Shown in pieces: positions 42,381 through 51,606 of a stretch of DNA of 64,000 bases. The position numbers and the translations under genes are program-made. Below the pieces are notes generated by a model. It saw nothing but the letters and a program-made list of their open reading frames with translations. It did no database searches and was not told where the DNA came from. The DNA comes from Lentzea aerocolonigenes (GTDB taxonomy: Bacteria > Actinomycetota > Actinomycetes > Mycobacteriales > Pseudonocardiaceae): the NCBI RefSeq assembly GCF_000974445.1, contig NZ_BBOJ01000015.1, positions 1-64,000 of the forward strand. The letters are read 5' to 3'. Positions within the stretch are counted from its first letter, which is position 1, and every line of letters begins with the position of its first letter.

Positions 42381-43430
42381 GTGAAGCTCGGATTGAACCT
42401 CGGATACTGGGGCGCCGGCAACGACGCCGCGAACCTTGAGCTGGCCAAAGAGGCCGACCGGCTCGGCTTTTCGGTGGTGTGGGCCGCGGAGGCCTACGGT
42501 TCCGACGCGCCGACGGTGCTCGCGTGGGTGGCCGCGCAGACCGAACGCATCGACGTCGGCAGCGCGATCTTCCAGATTCCGGCGCGGACGCCGGCGATGG
42601 CCGCGATGACGGCGGCGACGCTCGACACCCTGTCCGGCGGGCGGTTCCGCATGGGTCTGGGTGTGTCGGGTCCGCAGGTGTCGGAGGGCTGGCACGGTGT
42701 GCGGTTCGACAAGCCGCTGGGACGCACGCGTGAGTACGTGGAGGTCGTGCGGAAGGCGTTGTCGCGGGAGAAGCTGCGGTACGAGGGTGAGCACTACACG
42801 CTGCCGTTGCCGGATGGTCCGGGCAAGGCGTTGCAGCTGACGGTGCACCCGGTGCGGGAGCGGATTCCGATCTACCTGGCGTCGGTCGGTCCGAAGAACC
42901 TCGAGCTCACGGGTGAGATCGCGGACGGGTGGCTGGCGATCTTCTTCTCGCCGGAGTACTCGGAGGAGTCCCTTGCCAGCGTGAAGGCCGGTCGGGAGAA
43001 GGCCGGCAAGACGATGGACGGGTTCGACGTCGTTCCGACGGTGCCGTTGATCGTCGGTGACGACTGGAAGGCCTGCGCGGACCCGGTGCGTGCGTACACG
43101 GCTCTGTACGTGGGCGGCATGGGCAGCCGGAAGCAGAACTTCTACAACAACCTGATGGTGCGCATGGGTTTCCCGGCTCAGGCGGAGGAGATCCAGGAGA
43201 AGTACCTGGCGCGTGACTACGCCGGTGCGATGGCGGCGATCCCGCTGGAGTTCCTGGACGCGACGTCGCTGCTGGGGCCGAAGGAGCGCATAGCAGACAA
43301 GATGAAGGCGCTCGCTGCCGCGGGGGTCACCACGCTGTCCGTTTCGCCGATGCTGCAAGATCTGGAGCAGGGGATCGCGGGTCTTCGGACCGCGGCCGAA
43401 GCTCTGGATCTGGCAGGAGTGGGTAGTTGA
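42381..43430 (+). CDS. LLM-class F420-dependent oxidoreductase
   Basis: 349 aa with the luciferase-like fold: LGLNLGYWG at the N-terminus, [21 protein letters not shown], the bulge region [42 protein letters not shown], and [21 protein letters not shown]. These are marks of the actinobacterial F420 family. It uses F420H2 to reduce or F420 to oxidise an unknown substrate. It overlaps uppP by 4 bp (TTGA), so the two are coupled. Confidence 0.92.
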   Translation: MKLGLNLGYWGAGNDAANLELAKEADRLGFSVVWAAEAYGSDAPTVLAWVAAQTERIDVGSAIFQIPARTPAMAAMTAATLDTLSGGRFRMGLGVSGPQVSEGWHGVRFDKPLGRTREYVEVVRKALSREKLRYEGEHYTLPLPDGPGKALQLTVHPVRERIPIYLASVGPKNLELTGEIADGWLAIFFSPEYSEESLASVKAGREKAGKTMDGFDVVPTVPLIVGDDWKACADPVRAYTALYVGGMGSRKQNFYNNLMVRMGFPAQAEEIQEKYLARDYAGAMAAIPLEFLDATSLLGPKERIADKMKALAAAGVTTLSVSPMLQDLEQGIAGLRTAAEALDLAGVGS

Positions 43431-44254
43431 GCTGGTTGCAGGCTCTGGTTCTCGGACTCGTCCAAGGACTGACGGAATTCCTGCCCATTTCTTCCTCGGC
43501 GCATCTTCGCATCACGTCGACGCTGTTCTTCGGCAACGATGCGGGTGCGTCGTTCACCGCGGTCATCCAGCTGGGGACCGAGGTGGCGGTGCTGATCTAC
43601 TTCGCGAAGGACATCGGGCGGTTCGTGGCCGCCTGGTTCCGCGGGTTGTTCAGTGCCGCGGCGCGTCAGGAGAAGGACTACCGGCTGGCGTGGTACGTGA
43701 TCATCGGTTCCGTGCCGATCTCGGTTCTGGGTTACCTGCTCAAGGACGAGATCCGGACGTCGGCGCGGAACCTGTGGATCACGGCGACGATGCTGGTGGT
43801 GTTCGGTCTGCTGCTCGGTCTGGCCGATCACCTGGCGAAGCACGAGCGTGACGAGCTGCGGATGAAGGACGCGATCGGGATGGGACTGGCGCAGGCGCTG
43901 GCGCTCATCCCGGGCGTGTCGCGGTCGGGTGGCACGCTGACGGCCGGTTTGTTCCTGGGGCTGACGCGTGAGGCGGCGGCGCGGTACTCGTTCCTGCTGG
44001 CGATTCCGGCGGTGTTCGGTGCGGGGTTGTTCTCCATTCCGGACGTGCTGGAGCGCTCGGGTGAGGGTGTGCAGGCGTCGATTCCGCAGATGATCGTGGC
44101 GACGCTGATCTCGTTCGTGGTGGGGTATGCCACGATCGCGTGGTTGTTGAAGTACGTCTCGAAGCACTCGTACTCGGCTTTCGTGTGGTACCGGCTGATG
44201 CTGGGTCTGGTGCTGATGGGGCTGCTGTCGATGGGTTTGCTGCAGCCGATCTAA
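43427..44254 (+). CDS. uppP: Undecaprenyl-diphosphatase UppP (BacA)
   Basis: 275 aa, normal length. Signature motifs are [11 protein letters not shown] (E17 catalytic) and PGVSRSG (163-169), embedded in eight hydrophobic helices. It dephosphorylates undecaprenyl diphosphate at the membrane to recycle the lipid carrier for peptidoglycan and confers bacitracin tolerance. TTG at 43427 follows GGAG and overlaps the preceding stop. Confidence 0.96.
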   Translation: MSWLQALVLGLVQGLTEFLPISSSAHLRITSTLFFGNDAGASFTAVIQLGTEVAVLIYFAKDIGRFVAAWFRGLFSAAARQEKDYRLAWYVIIGSVPISVLGYLLKDEIRTSARNLWITATMLVVFGLLLGLADHLAKHERDELRMKDAIGMGLAQALALIPGVSRSGGTLTAGLFLGLTREAAARYSFLLAIPAVFGAGLFSIPDVLERSGEGVQASIPQMIVATLISFVVGYATIAWLLKYVSKHSYSAFVWYRLMLGLVLMGLLSMGLLQPI

Positions 44255-44264
44255 GGTGGACGTT

Positions 44265-44957
44265 GTGGCCACGGTGATCCTGCTTCGACATGCGCGTTCG
44301 ACCGCCAACGGTTCCGGTGTGCTCGCCGGGAGGTCGTTGGGTGTGGGGTTGGACGAGCGGGGGCAGGCTCAGGCCGCGGCGCTCGTCGGCCGGTTGCGGG
44401 ACATCCCGATCAGTGCGGTGGTGTCGTCTCCGTTGCAGCGCTGTGAGGAGACGTTGGCGCCGTTGCTGGCGGATCGTGCTCTCGAGGCGGTCGCGGAGCC
44501 GGACGTGTCCGAAGTGGACTACGGGGCGTGGACCGGCAAGGCGTTGAAGGATCTGCTGAACGAGCCGTTGTGGGCGGTCGTTCAGCAGCACCCGTCGGCG
44601 GCGATCTTCCCCGACGGTGAGGGGCTGGCTTTTGTGCAGGCTCGTGCTGTTGCGGCGGTGCGGGCGCACGACGCGCGGATCACGGAGGAGCACGGGCCGG
44701 GTGCGGTGTGGGTGTTGTGCTCGCACGGTGATGTGATCAAGTCGGTTCTGGCGGATGCTTTGGGTGTGCACCTGGACGGGTTTCAGCGGATCGTCGTCGA
44801 CCCGTGTTCGATCTCGGTGGTGCAGTACACGCAGACGCGGCCGTTCGTGTTGCGCGTCAACGACAACGGTGGTGATCTGACGGGCGTGGTGCCGAAGGCG
44901 CCGCCGCAGGAGGAGCCGTCGTCGGACGCTACCGTGGGCGGCGCGACCGGGACCTGA
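44265..44957 (+). CDS. Histidine phosphatase family protein
   Basis: 230 aa. The N-terminus VATVILLRHARSTANG carries the RHG motif with Gly replaced by Ala; the second His is in VLCSHGDVIK, with SSPLQRCEETLAPL and the acid in DVSEVDYGAWTG. This matches the mycobacterial MSMEG_4193-type phosphatase commonly found next to uppP. GTG at 44265 is chosen over 44256 because AAGGTGG then has proper spacing and family members begin MATVILLRH. The Pro/Glu-rich tail overlaps the convergent sigma-factor gene by 29 bp. Confidence 0.88.
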   Translation: MATVILLRHARSTANGSGVLAGRSLGVGLDERGQAQAAALVGRLRDIPISAVVSSPLQRCEETLAPLLADRALEAVAEPDVSEVDYGAWTGKALKDLLNEPLWAVVQQHPSAAIFPDGEGLAFVQARAVAAVRAHDARITEEHGPGAVWVLCSHGDVIKSVLADALGVHLDGFQRIVVDPCSISVVQYTQTRPFVLRVNDNGGDLTGVVPKAPPQEEPSSDATVGGATGT

Positions 44958-46107
44958 GGTAGCGCTGTTCGGGCACGCTCAGTGTCCGTTTCGCGGCCTT
45001 CTCGTATTCTTCTCTGGCTGCGTCGTGGTCTCCTCGCAGGTCGAGGAGGTGTGCTTTGACGGCGTGGACGCGGTGGTGGTCGAGGTCCAGTGTGGACAGT
45101 TCGTCCAGCGCCTGCTGCGGGCCGTGGACCATGGCGACGGCGACGATCCGGTTGAGCGAGACCATGGGGCCGGGTGCGATGGCCGTGAGGAGTTCGTAGA
45201 GGCCGAGGATCTCGTGCCAGTCGGTGTCGTCGGCGGTTTTGGCGTCGGCGTGGACGGCCGCGATGGCGGCTTGGAGCTGGTAGGGGCCGATCTGGGCGGT
45301 CTGCAGGGCTTTCTGGACGAGTTCGGTGCCTTCGGCGATGGCGGTGGTGTCCCACTTCTCCCGGTCCTGCTCGGCGAGCGGGATGAGGGCGCCGTGGGGG
45401 TCGGTGCGGGCGGGCCGGCGGGCGTCGGTGAGCAGCATCAACGCGAGCAGTCCCGCCAGTTCGCCGTCGTCGGGCCTGCGTTTGTGCAGCTGGCGGGTGA
45501 GACGGATGGCCTCGGCGGTGAGGTCGACGCGGACCAGGTCGTCGCCGGAGCTCGCGGTGGAGCCCTCGGTGAAGATCAGGTACAGCACGTGCAGGACGGC
45601 CGTGAGGTCCTTGGGTGCTCTGAACTTCGTGCCTTTGATCTTCTGCTTGGCGCGGCTGATGCGTTGCGCCACGGTGGCTTCGGGCACGAGGAACGCGCGT
45701 GCGATCTCCGCGGTGGTGAGGCCGCCGACCGCGCGCAGGGTGAGGGCGATCTGCGAGGCGGTGGTGAGCGACTCGTGGCAGCACAGGGCGAGGATGGTGA
45801 GCGTGTCGTCCTGCGCGGGCACCGGGTCCGCGGGCGGAGGGGTCAGTGCGACGACCTTGTCCTCGCGCTGACGGCGTGCCACGTCGGACCGGTACTGCTC
45901 GATCCACCTGCGGCTGGCTGCCGTGATGAGCCAGCCCTTGGGGTTGTCGGGCACTCCTTGCGCCGGCCACTGCTGGGCGGCGCCGAGGAGGGCTTCCTGC
46001 ACGGCGTCCTCGCAGACGTCGAACTGGCCGTGCCGGCGCACGAGCACGCCGAGGACCTGCGGCGCCAGGTCGCGCAGCAGGCCCTCGATCCGCGGTGCGT
46101 CCGTCAC
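44929..46107 (-). CDS. ECF sigma factor with helical C-terminal extension (ECF42-like)
   Basis: 392 aa. Sigma-2 region: FDVCEDAVQEALLGAAQQW and NPKGWLITAASRRWIEQYR; sigma-4 region: ALTLRAVGGLTTAEIARAFLVPEATVAQRISRAKQKI. The ~200-aa C-terminus (TEAIRLTRQLHKRRPDDGELAGLLALMLL ... LDHHRVHAVKAHLLDLRG) is TPR-like and replaces an anti-sigma factor in the ECF42 group. GTG at 46107 overlaps the stop of the YciI-type gene (GTGA). It probably activates its own operon. Confidence 0.9.
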   Translation of the reverse strand: MTDAPRIEGLLRDLAPQVLGVLVRRHGQFDVCEDAVQEALLGAAQQWPAQGVPDNPKGWLITAASRRWIEQYRSDVARRQREDKVVALTPPPADPVPAQDDTLTILALCCHESLTTASQIALTLRAVGGLTTAEIARAFLVPEATVAQRISRAKQKIKGTKFRAPKDLTAVLHVLYLIFTEGSTASSGDDLVRVDLTAEAIRLTRQLHKRRPDDGELAGLLALMLLTDARRPARTDPHGALIPLAEQDREKWDTTAIAEGTELVQKALQTAQIGPYQLQAAIAAVHADAKTADDTDWHEILGLYELLTAIAPGPMVSLNRIVAVAMVHGPQQALDELSTLDLDHHRVHAVKAHLLDLRGDHDAAREEYEKAAKRTLSVPEQRYLRSRSRRPR

Positions 46108-46478
46108 ATGTCGTCCAGCATCGACATGTCCCACACCGGCCGGACCTCGATGCCGTCGTTGTGCGCGTCGGGCAGTGTCGCCGCGTGGGCGATGACCTGG
46201 TCGATCGTGTCGGCCTCGACGAGGTAGAACCCGGCCAGGTACTCCTTGGCCTCGGCGAACGGCCCGTCGGTGATCACCACCTCGCCGTTGCGGATGCTCA
46301 CGCCTTTACCGGTCTCGGGTCCGGGGAGGCCTTCGCTCGCGATCAGCTCCCCGGACGCGCGCAGCTTGTCGCTGAGGTCGTAGTGGGCCTGGCCGAACTG
46401 CATCTGCTGCTCGTCGGTCAGCTTCTCCCACGCGGCCCGCGACTTGGGGTTGCTGTAGATGAGGATCAGGTACTTCAC
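46104..46478 (-). CDS. YciI/DGPF-domain protein, partner of the sigma factor
   Basis: 124 aa. KYLILIYSNPKSR at the start and the eponymous DGPFAEAKEYLAGFYLVEA in the centre identify the DGPF-type YciI-like family that accompanies ECF42 sigma factors. GTG at 46478 follows GGAGG. Its biochemical role is unknown. It is translationally coupled to the sigma gene. Confidence 0.9.
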   Translation of the reverse strand: MKYLILIYSNPKSRAAWEKLTDEQQMQFGQAHYDLSDKLRASGELIASEGLPGPETGKGVSIRNGEVVITDGPFAEAKEYLAGFYLVEADTIDQVIAHAATLPDAHNDGIEVRPVWDMSMLDDM

Positions 46479-46585
46479 TTCCGGCCTCCGCTGCTGGGCG
46501 TCGAAAAATCTTCTCACCGCCATGTCGAGACCGCGGGCCGTGCTTCGACATCGGTGTGTCAGTCGGTTGCGATGGAGGTTTCGGG

Positions 46586-47035
46586 ATGACTCACACGCTG
46601 GTGCAGGACGAGGTGGAGATCCGGGCGTTGTTCACGGCGCTCGTGGAGGGCATGCGGGACCGTTCGCCGTCGCGTGTCGTCGGGCGGTACGCCGAGGACG
46701 CGGTGACGTTCACGCTGGCACCTCCGCTGCGCAACACCGGCCTGGACGCGCGGGATCCGGAGGCTCTCGCGGGGTGGATGGCGGGGTTCGACGGGCCGAT
46801 CACGGTCGAGCACCGCGACCTGGAGGTCGCGGTGTCCGGTGACGTGGCGTTCGTGCACGGTCTGCAGCGGCTTGCGGCGGTGCCGGTGGGCTATCCGGAG
46901 GGGTTCTCCATGTGGACGCGCATGACCGTGGGGCTGCGACGGCGTGATGGGCGGTGGCTGGTGACGCACGAGCACCAGTCGGTGCCGTTCTACATGGACG
47001 GGTCGTTCCTGGCGGCGACCGACCTGGAGCCGTGA
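46586..47035 (+). CDS. SnoaL/ketosteroid-isomerase-like protein
   Basis: 149 aa, one NTF2-like domain: EVEIRALFTALVEGMRDRS, YAEDAVTFTLAPPL, VEHRDLEVAVSGDVAFVHG, RMTVGLRRRDGRWLVTHEHQSVPF. This is the SgcJ/EcaC-type family. ATG at 46586 follows GGAGGT. It is divergent from the YciI/sigma operon by ~107 bp; such proteins often belong to the same regulon. The enzymatic role is unknown. Confidence 0.82.
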   Translation: MTHTLVQDEVEIRALFTALVEGMRDRSPSRVVGRYAEDAVTFTLAPPLRNTGLDARDPEALAGWMAGFDGPITVEHRDLEVAVSGDVAFVHGLQRLAAVPVGYPEGFSMWTRMTVGLRRRDGRWLVTHEHQSVPFYMDGSFLAATDLEP

Positions 47036-47036
47036 G

Positions 47037-47399
47037 TCAGCGCTGGACGTGGGGTGGGTAGTCGTCGAGCACGTAGAAGCGGCTGCCGTCCTTGCGGCCG
47101 GGCAGGTCCGTGTAGGTGAACGTTCCGTCGTTCCAGGTCACGCAGGTGATGACGTCGTTCTCGATGTAGACGTCGTAGAGGTAGGAGCCGCAGCCGGGGC
47201 AGTCCTCGCCGTAGCCTTCGGTGACGACCAGGCGGTGGCCTCGCTCGCCCCGGTTGTAGACGCCCCACTCCAGGGAGTCGCCGATCTCGAACTCCTGAAG
47301 GTTGCAGCCGCCGAAGTGGATCTGCACCTGGTTGTCGCCGACGTGACGGCAGCGCGGGCACTCCAGGCCGCGCACCGTGACCTGGCTCCACATGCCCAT
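47037..47399 (-). CDS. Zinc-ribbon hypothetical protein
   Basis: 120 aa. Two Cys pairs, LECPRCRH and EDCPGCGSY, about 55 residues apart can bind one zinc. The centre is beta-rich (LEWGVYNRGERGHRLVVTEGYG). ATG at 47399 or 47393 (MWSQV) may start it; neither has a good ribosome-binding site. It ends one base after the convergent SnoaL-like gene. The function is unknown. Confidence 0.6.
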   Translation of the reverse strand: MGMWSQVTVRGLECPRCRHVGDNQVQIHFGGCNLQEFEIGDSLEWGVYNRGERGHRLVVTEGYGEDCPGCGSYLYDVYIENDVITCVTWNDGTFTYTDLPGRKDGSRFYVLDDYPPHVQR

Positions 47400-47443
47400 G
47401 GGCAGAGGGAACCAGGTGAGCGGCGTGTTCGCGACAGAGATGT

Positions 47444-47485
47444 GCCGAGGCCCGGACCGTGCAGGGGGTCGGTCCGGACCTCGGC
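47444..47485. terminator. Terminator hairpin after the protease gene
   Basis: 15-bp arms (47444-47458 and 47471-47485; GCCGAGG... / ...CCTCGGC) with one G:T mismatch, 18 bases beyond the protease stop at 47504. Confidence 0.7.
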
Positions 47486-47503
47486 GTCTTTGTGGCGGGC
47501 CTG

Positions 47504-49021
47504 CTACTTGACGTTCACCGCGGCCCAGGCCCGGTCGACCGCCGCGTACTCGGCGCTGCTCGCGCCGTAGAGGTCGGCCGTGGCGGCGAGGGTGCCGGTG
47601 CGGGCGGCGGCGTACTTGGTGCTGGAGGTGAACTTGGTGGTCAGCGCGCGGTACCAGATCTTCTCGGCCTTGGCGCGGCCGATGCCGGTGACGGGCTGGT
47701 TGTCGTAGGTGGGGGAGTCGTAGGCGACGCCGTTGATGGTCTTCTGGCCGCTGCCTTCGGACAGCAGGTAGAAGAAGTGGTTGGCGATGCCGGAGGAGTA
47801 GTGCACGTCGACGTTGCCCGCGCTGGAGGTCCAGTAGTCGAGGCTGCGGCCGTCCTTGGAGGGCTTGTCCATGTAGCGCAACGGCTTGCCGTCGCCACGG
47901 ATGTTGATCTTCTCACCGATCAGGTAGTCGCCGGCGTCGGAGGCGTTCGCGGCGAAGAACTCGGTGGTGGAGCCGAAGATGTCGCTGGTGGCCTCGTTGA
48001 GGCCGCCGGACTCACCCGAGTACACCAGGCCGGCGGTGGCCGAGGTGACGCCGTGCGACATCTCGTGCGCTGCGACGTCGATCGAGGTCAGCGGGTTGCG
48101 GTTCTGCGCGCCGTCGCCGTAGGTCATGCAGGAGCAGGAGTCCGACCAGAAGGCGTTGACGTAGTTGTTGCCGTAGTGGACCTTGCTCAGCGCGCCCACG
48201 CCGTTGTTCTTGATGCCACTGCGGCCGTGGACGTTCTTGTAGTAGTCCCACGTCTGCGCGGCACCGAAGGCGGCGTCGACGCCCGCGGTGGCCTTGTCGG
48301 TGTAGGTGCCGTTGCCCCACTTGTTGTCGGCGTCGGTGAACAGGGTGCCCGTGCCGGAGCCGTTGTTGAGGTTGTTGACGGCCTGGTTGCCGCGTGCCGG
48401 GTCCTTGAGCTGGAACGTGCTGCCCGACTGGGTGGTGTTGAGCGCGACGGTGCCGGTGTAGGTGGACTGGCCGGTGCCCTCGACGTTGTGCACGTCGTCG
48501 TAGGACAGCAGCGTCTGACCGGTCTTCGCGTCGGTGAAGGTGTGCAGCTCGCTGGGCGTCTGGTCGTCCTTGACGCTGTGCTGGACGGTTTCCCACGCCA
48601 GCACGGGGGCGTGGTCGAGCGCGAACACGACGAGCGTGGCTCCGGCGGCCGCCGCGGTGGCGGGTGCGGTGGTGTCGAGGCCGGCGAGGGCGGCCTCGGA
48701 CGCCTTGGTGACGCCGGTGAGCCGGCCTGCCTTCTGCGTGACGACGAGGTCGCCGCCGATGACCTTGAGGCCGTTGAGGGTCCGGTCGAAGCGGAGGTGG
48801 TGGGTGCCGTCGGCGTCGCGCACGACGTCACGTGGCACGAGCTGCTCGCCGCCGGACAGGCCGAGAGCGGAGGAGATCGTCCCCGCCTGCTCGGCCGCCG
48901 CGTGCAGAGCGTCAGCCTTGGCGAGCAACGGGTTCACCGGCTGCGGTGCCGCGTTGGCCCCCAGCGTGCCCGTGGTGACCAACGCCAGGGCGGTGGTGAT
49001 GCCCAGGGTCGTGCGTTTCAT
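47504..49021 (-). CDS. Secreted thermolysin-family (M4) metalloprotease
   Basis: 505 aa prepro-enzyme. Sec signal (TTLGITTALALVTTGTLGANA) 1-24; FTP-like propeptide to ~190 (LRFDRTLNGLKVIGGDLVV). The catalytic domain has HEMSH (319-323) and NEATSD (342-347, third zinc ligand E343), plus DVHYSSGIANHFFYLLSEG and GIGRAKAEKIWYRAL from the M4 C-terminal half. It is an extracellular protein-degrading enzyme activated by propeptide removal. ATG at 49021 follows AAGGAG. Terminator at 47444-47485. Confidence 0.95.
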   Translation of the reverse strand: MKRTTLGITTALALVTTGTLGANAAPQPVNPLLAKADALHAAAEQAGTISSALGLSGGEQLVPRDVVRDADGTHHLRFDRTLNGLKVIGGDLVVTQKAGRLTGVTKASEAALAGLDTTAPATAAAAGATLVVFALDHAPVLAWETVQHSVKDDQTPSELHTFTDAKTGQTLLSYDDVHNVEGTGQSTYTGTVALNTTQSGSTFQLKDPARGNQAVNNLNNGSGTGTLFTDADNKWGNGTYTDKATAGVDAAFGAAQTWDYYKNVHGRSGIKNNGVGALSKVHYGNNYVNAFWSDSCSCMTYGDGAQNRNPLTSIDVAAHEMSHGVTSATAGLVYSGESGGLNEATSDIFGSTTEFFAANASDAGDYLIGEKINIRGDGKPLRYMDKPSKDGRSLDYWTSSAGNVDVHYSSGIANHFFYLLSEGSGQKTINGVAYDSPTYDNQPVTGIGRAKAEKIWYRALTTKFTSSTKYAAARTGTLAATADLYGASSAEYAAVDRAWAAVNVK

Positions 49022-49385
49022 GAACGCTCCTTGTTCCGGTGCAGGGAGTGATCGCCCGGCGTTACAGGGGTGCCGGGTCGATCACCGTGGAACATCCCGA
49101 CCATCGTCGATGACCGGGCGTGGTGATCGTATTGCGCTCAGTGCATGGATCCAGCCACTCCCAAGATGCGAGATTGCTTCACAAATTGGGCAGCAGTGCT
49201 GGTCAGGAGACCGTCTTTTGTCCGGATGGTGGAACAAAAGAGCAGCTCAACCAGTGTGGAAACACGGCGGAAACTTTCGGGTTCGGCCGTGCGGACGGCG
49301 CAGTCCCCTGCTCCGGTTGGTGCAGCCCTACCGGAGGGGATCTTGTTTACAGTTAACCTCACGCCCTGAGACCTGAGTCACAAAT
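49022..49385. other. 364-bp AT-richer intergenic region
   Basis: Between the protease start and the recombinase stop. Short frames exist on both strands but none has a ribosome-binding site. A perfect 8-bp inverted repeat TCTTTTGT / ACAAAAGA (49214-49221 and 49234-49241) is visible and could be an operator or a small hairpin. The protease promoter should lie near 49030-49130. Confidence 0.5.
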
Positions 49386-50504
49386 TCACAGGCCCAAACG
49401 GGCGACCGCGTTGTCCTCGAGAGGGTTCGCCGTCCGGATGTAGCGGTGCACGGTGCGCGGGTTGGTCCACCGGCCCTGCCGCATGATCTCCCGGTCGCTC
49501 GCCCCGCCCAGCGCCGCCTGCGTCGCGAACCCCGCCCGCAGCGAATGCCCGCCGAACAACGCCGGATCCAGTCCCGCCTTGAGCGCGTACCGCTTCACCA
49601 GCTCCGCCACCGCACGCCCCGACATCGCCTTCGACCCGACGCCGCCGTGCCGGTTGATCACCGGGAACACCGCGCCCTGACGAGGTGGCTGGGCATAGGA
49701 GTGGCAGCGGTGCAGGCCTGTCTCGGTGACGTCCTTGCCGTCGAGCACGTCCGCCCAGTCCGCGAACGCGCACACCGGGCACGTCGGGCGACGACTCCCG
49801 CGCGGCAACACCACCGACTGCTGATGGCGGCCCGTCTGATCGGTCTTCGTCGTCCCCAGCCGAATCAACAACAACGGCTCGTGCGTGCGCGGATCCACGT
49901 CCACGCTCACGTCCTCGAACTCGATCTGCGCGAGCTCACTGCGCCGCAACGCCCCCGCGAAACCCACGAGCAGCAGCAACGCATCCCTCGCGCGTGCGGG
50001 CCCTTCCGCCGGACGTTCGTTGAGCAGAGCTTCGAGCGTGTCGAGCAACACCGGCCGTTTGCGCCTGGGCTGCGACTTGCGCGTGCGCCGGATACCTCTG
50101 AGCGTCAGCCGCACCACGTCACTGCGCGTCGGGCTCGGCAACCCGTTCGCCGCGTGCACCGCCGAGATCGCCGCCGACTTGCGTTCCAACGTCGAAGCCC
50201 CGAACGCCGGCGACCCGTCCTCCTTGACCGTGTCCGCCGCGGCCGCCAGGTACACCGCCACGTCCAGCGGATCCGCCGGCAGCGCCTGCCGCCCCTCGGC
50301 CTGACACCAGCCCGCCCACGCGATCCAGTCCGACCGGTACGCGCGCACGGTGTTCGGCGACTGCGCACTGCGCAGATATCCGCTCAACGACGCCGCCTGC
50401 TCGTCGTCGAACCGCTCCCGCACCCGCGCGAGCGCATCACCGTCGATCAGCACCGAGTGCGACACCCGCACCAGCGCGTGCGCGACGGGTTCAGGCAGGC
50501 TCAC
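49386..50504 (-). CDS. Tyrosine recombinase (orphan integrase-like)
   Basis: 372 aa. N-terminal core-binding domain (SPNTVRAYRSDWIAWAGWC). Catalytic domain with Arg in GALRRSELAQI, Lys in TKTDQTG, HxxR in GGHSLRAGF, Gly-Arg-Trp in RQGRWTN and Tyr in HRYIR. GTG at 50504 overlaps the threonine-aldolase stop (GTGA). No tRNA or direct repeat is near, so it is not obviously part of an element. It resembles recombinases that are stable residents of actinomycete chromosomes. The target site is unknown. Confidence 0.88.
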   Translation of the reverse strand: MSLPEPVAHALVRVSHSVLIDGDALARVRERFDDEQAASLSGYLRSAQSPNTVRAYRSDWIAWAGWCQAEGRQALPADPLDVAVYLAAAADTVKEDGSPAFGASTLERKSAAISAVHAANGLPSPTRSDVVRLTLRGIRRTRKSQPRRKRPVLLDTLEALLNERPAEGPARARDALLLLVGFAGALRRSELAQIEFEDVSVDVDPRTHEPLLLIRLGTTKTDQTGRHQQSVVLPRGSRRPTCPVCAFADWADVLDGKDVTETGLHRCHSYAQPPRQGAVFPVINRHGGVGSKAMSGRAVAELVKRYALKAGLDPALFGGHSLRAGFATQAALGGASDREIMRQGRWTNPRTVHRYIRTANPLEDNAVARLGL

Positions 50505-51546
50505 ACCCGCGATCGTAGACCTCTGATCAACTCCGCGACCTCGCGCGGCGCGAACTCCAGCGCATCGATCCCCACGCTGATCTCGAAGCGGCACCGGCCC
50601 GGATCCGGGCTGGACCGCGCGTACAGGAACAACTTGATCCCCGTCTCCTCCAGCAGGTTCCGCGCAGCCCGTTCCGCCTCGAGCTTCGACAGAGGAACGT
50701 GCACGTGGAACAGGGGAGTGGCCGGTTCGGCAGGCGTCGTGTGCGCGAACCCGTCCTCGTTGATCGCCTCCGCCAGCGCCCGCGCGTGAGCCGCGAACTC
50801 CGCCATCCGCGGCAGGTTCTCGTCCATGCCCATCAACGCGATCGCCGCCAACGGCCACGCGTCCGCGATCGCACCACCCAGCCGCTGCCGCCACACCGCC
50901 GCGTGCCCGATCGTCTCCACGTCCCCGGCCAGCACCGCGCCCCGGACACCTTCGAGTCCTTTGTAGAGCGACACGTACACGGTGTCGAACAGCCCCGCGA
51001 TCTCGTGCAGTGGCGCGTCGTACCCGGTCTGCGCCTCCCACAACCGCGCACCGTCGCAATGCGCCGCCGCCCCAGCTCGCTTCACCCATCCGGTTTGCGC
51101 TTGGAGCTCCTCCAACGTCGGCAGCTGCCCGCCGATGTCACGCTGCGGCAGCTCGATCACCACGGCAGCGAGCGGCTCATGCACGGCCTCGAGGTCTTTG
51201 AGCGTGAGCAGCGCGTTGTAGTCGCCCACCGCGTGGAACCTCAGGCCGTGCACGGCGCTGTACCCCTGGTTCTCCCACACCTGCAGATGCGTCTGCGGAT
51301 GCCCGGCGAACGCGAACCTGCCGCGCCGCTCGGCATGCACCCTCAACGCCACCTGCTGGGCCATCGTCCCTGACGGGAAAACAACGCCTTCTGCTTGCCC
51401 AGCAGGTCCGCGACCCGTTGTTCCAACTCCCGCACCGGATCCTCGGGCGCGACTTCCGGGCCGACGCGTTCAGTGAGGCGCCGCAGGACCTCGTGAGGTG
51501 ATCGGCGCGGGCCGGCGTGGCTCGTCAGAGAACGGCGAATCTCCAT
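50501..51546 (-). pseudogene. Threonine-aldolase-like gene broken by a frameshift
   Basis: Two adjoining frames make one PLP-dependent aldolase. The N-terminal part, from ATG 51546, ends LLGKQKALF and then leaves frame. The main part, from 51364, starts MAQQVALRVHAERRG and carries the PLP Lys in VYVSLYKGLEGVRG and CDGARLW. One extra T in the TTTT run (plus strand 51378-51381) would give FFPSGTMAQQ and restore the family sequence. It is either a true inactivating deletion or a sequencing error in a homopolymer. Family members cleave L-threonine or allo-threonine to glycine and acetaldehyde. Overlaps the recombinase gene by 4 bp. Confidence 0.82.
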
Positions 51547-51559
51547 ACATGGAGCCTAG

Positions 51560-51582
51560 CTATTGCAACTATGGTGCAATAG
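51560..51582. promoter_or_regulatory. Palindromic operator before the aldolase-like gene
   Basis: Perfect arms CTATTGCA / TGCAATAG (51560-51567 and 51575-51582) around 7 bases, 14 bases upstream of the ATG at 51546. On the minus strand TAGGCT follows, 6 bases before the ATG, so the palindrome overlaps a leaderless promoter and could bind a repressor. Confidence 0.6.
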
Positions 51583-51606
51583 TGGGTTGGGGTGCCTTGT
51601 TGGTGG

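Noticed and set aside
49386-50504. Second integrated element marked by the recombinase
   Set aside because: No tRNA, direct repeat or accessory gene block around it; the gene is coupled to a metabolic gene.
49446-50789. 447-aa plus-strand frame opposite the recombinase
   Set aside because: Arg/His/Pro-rich antisense frame without motifs.
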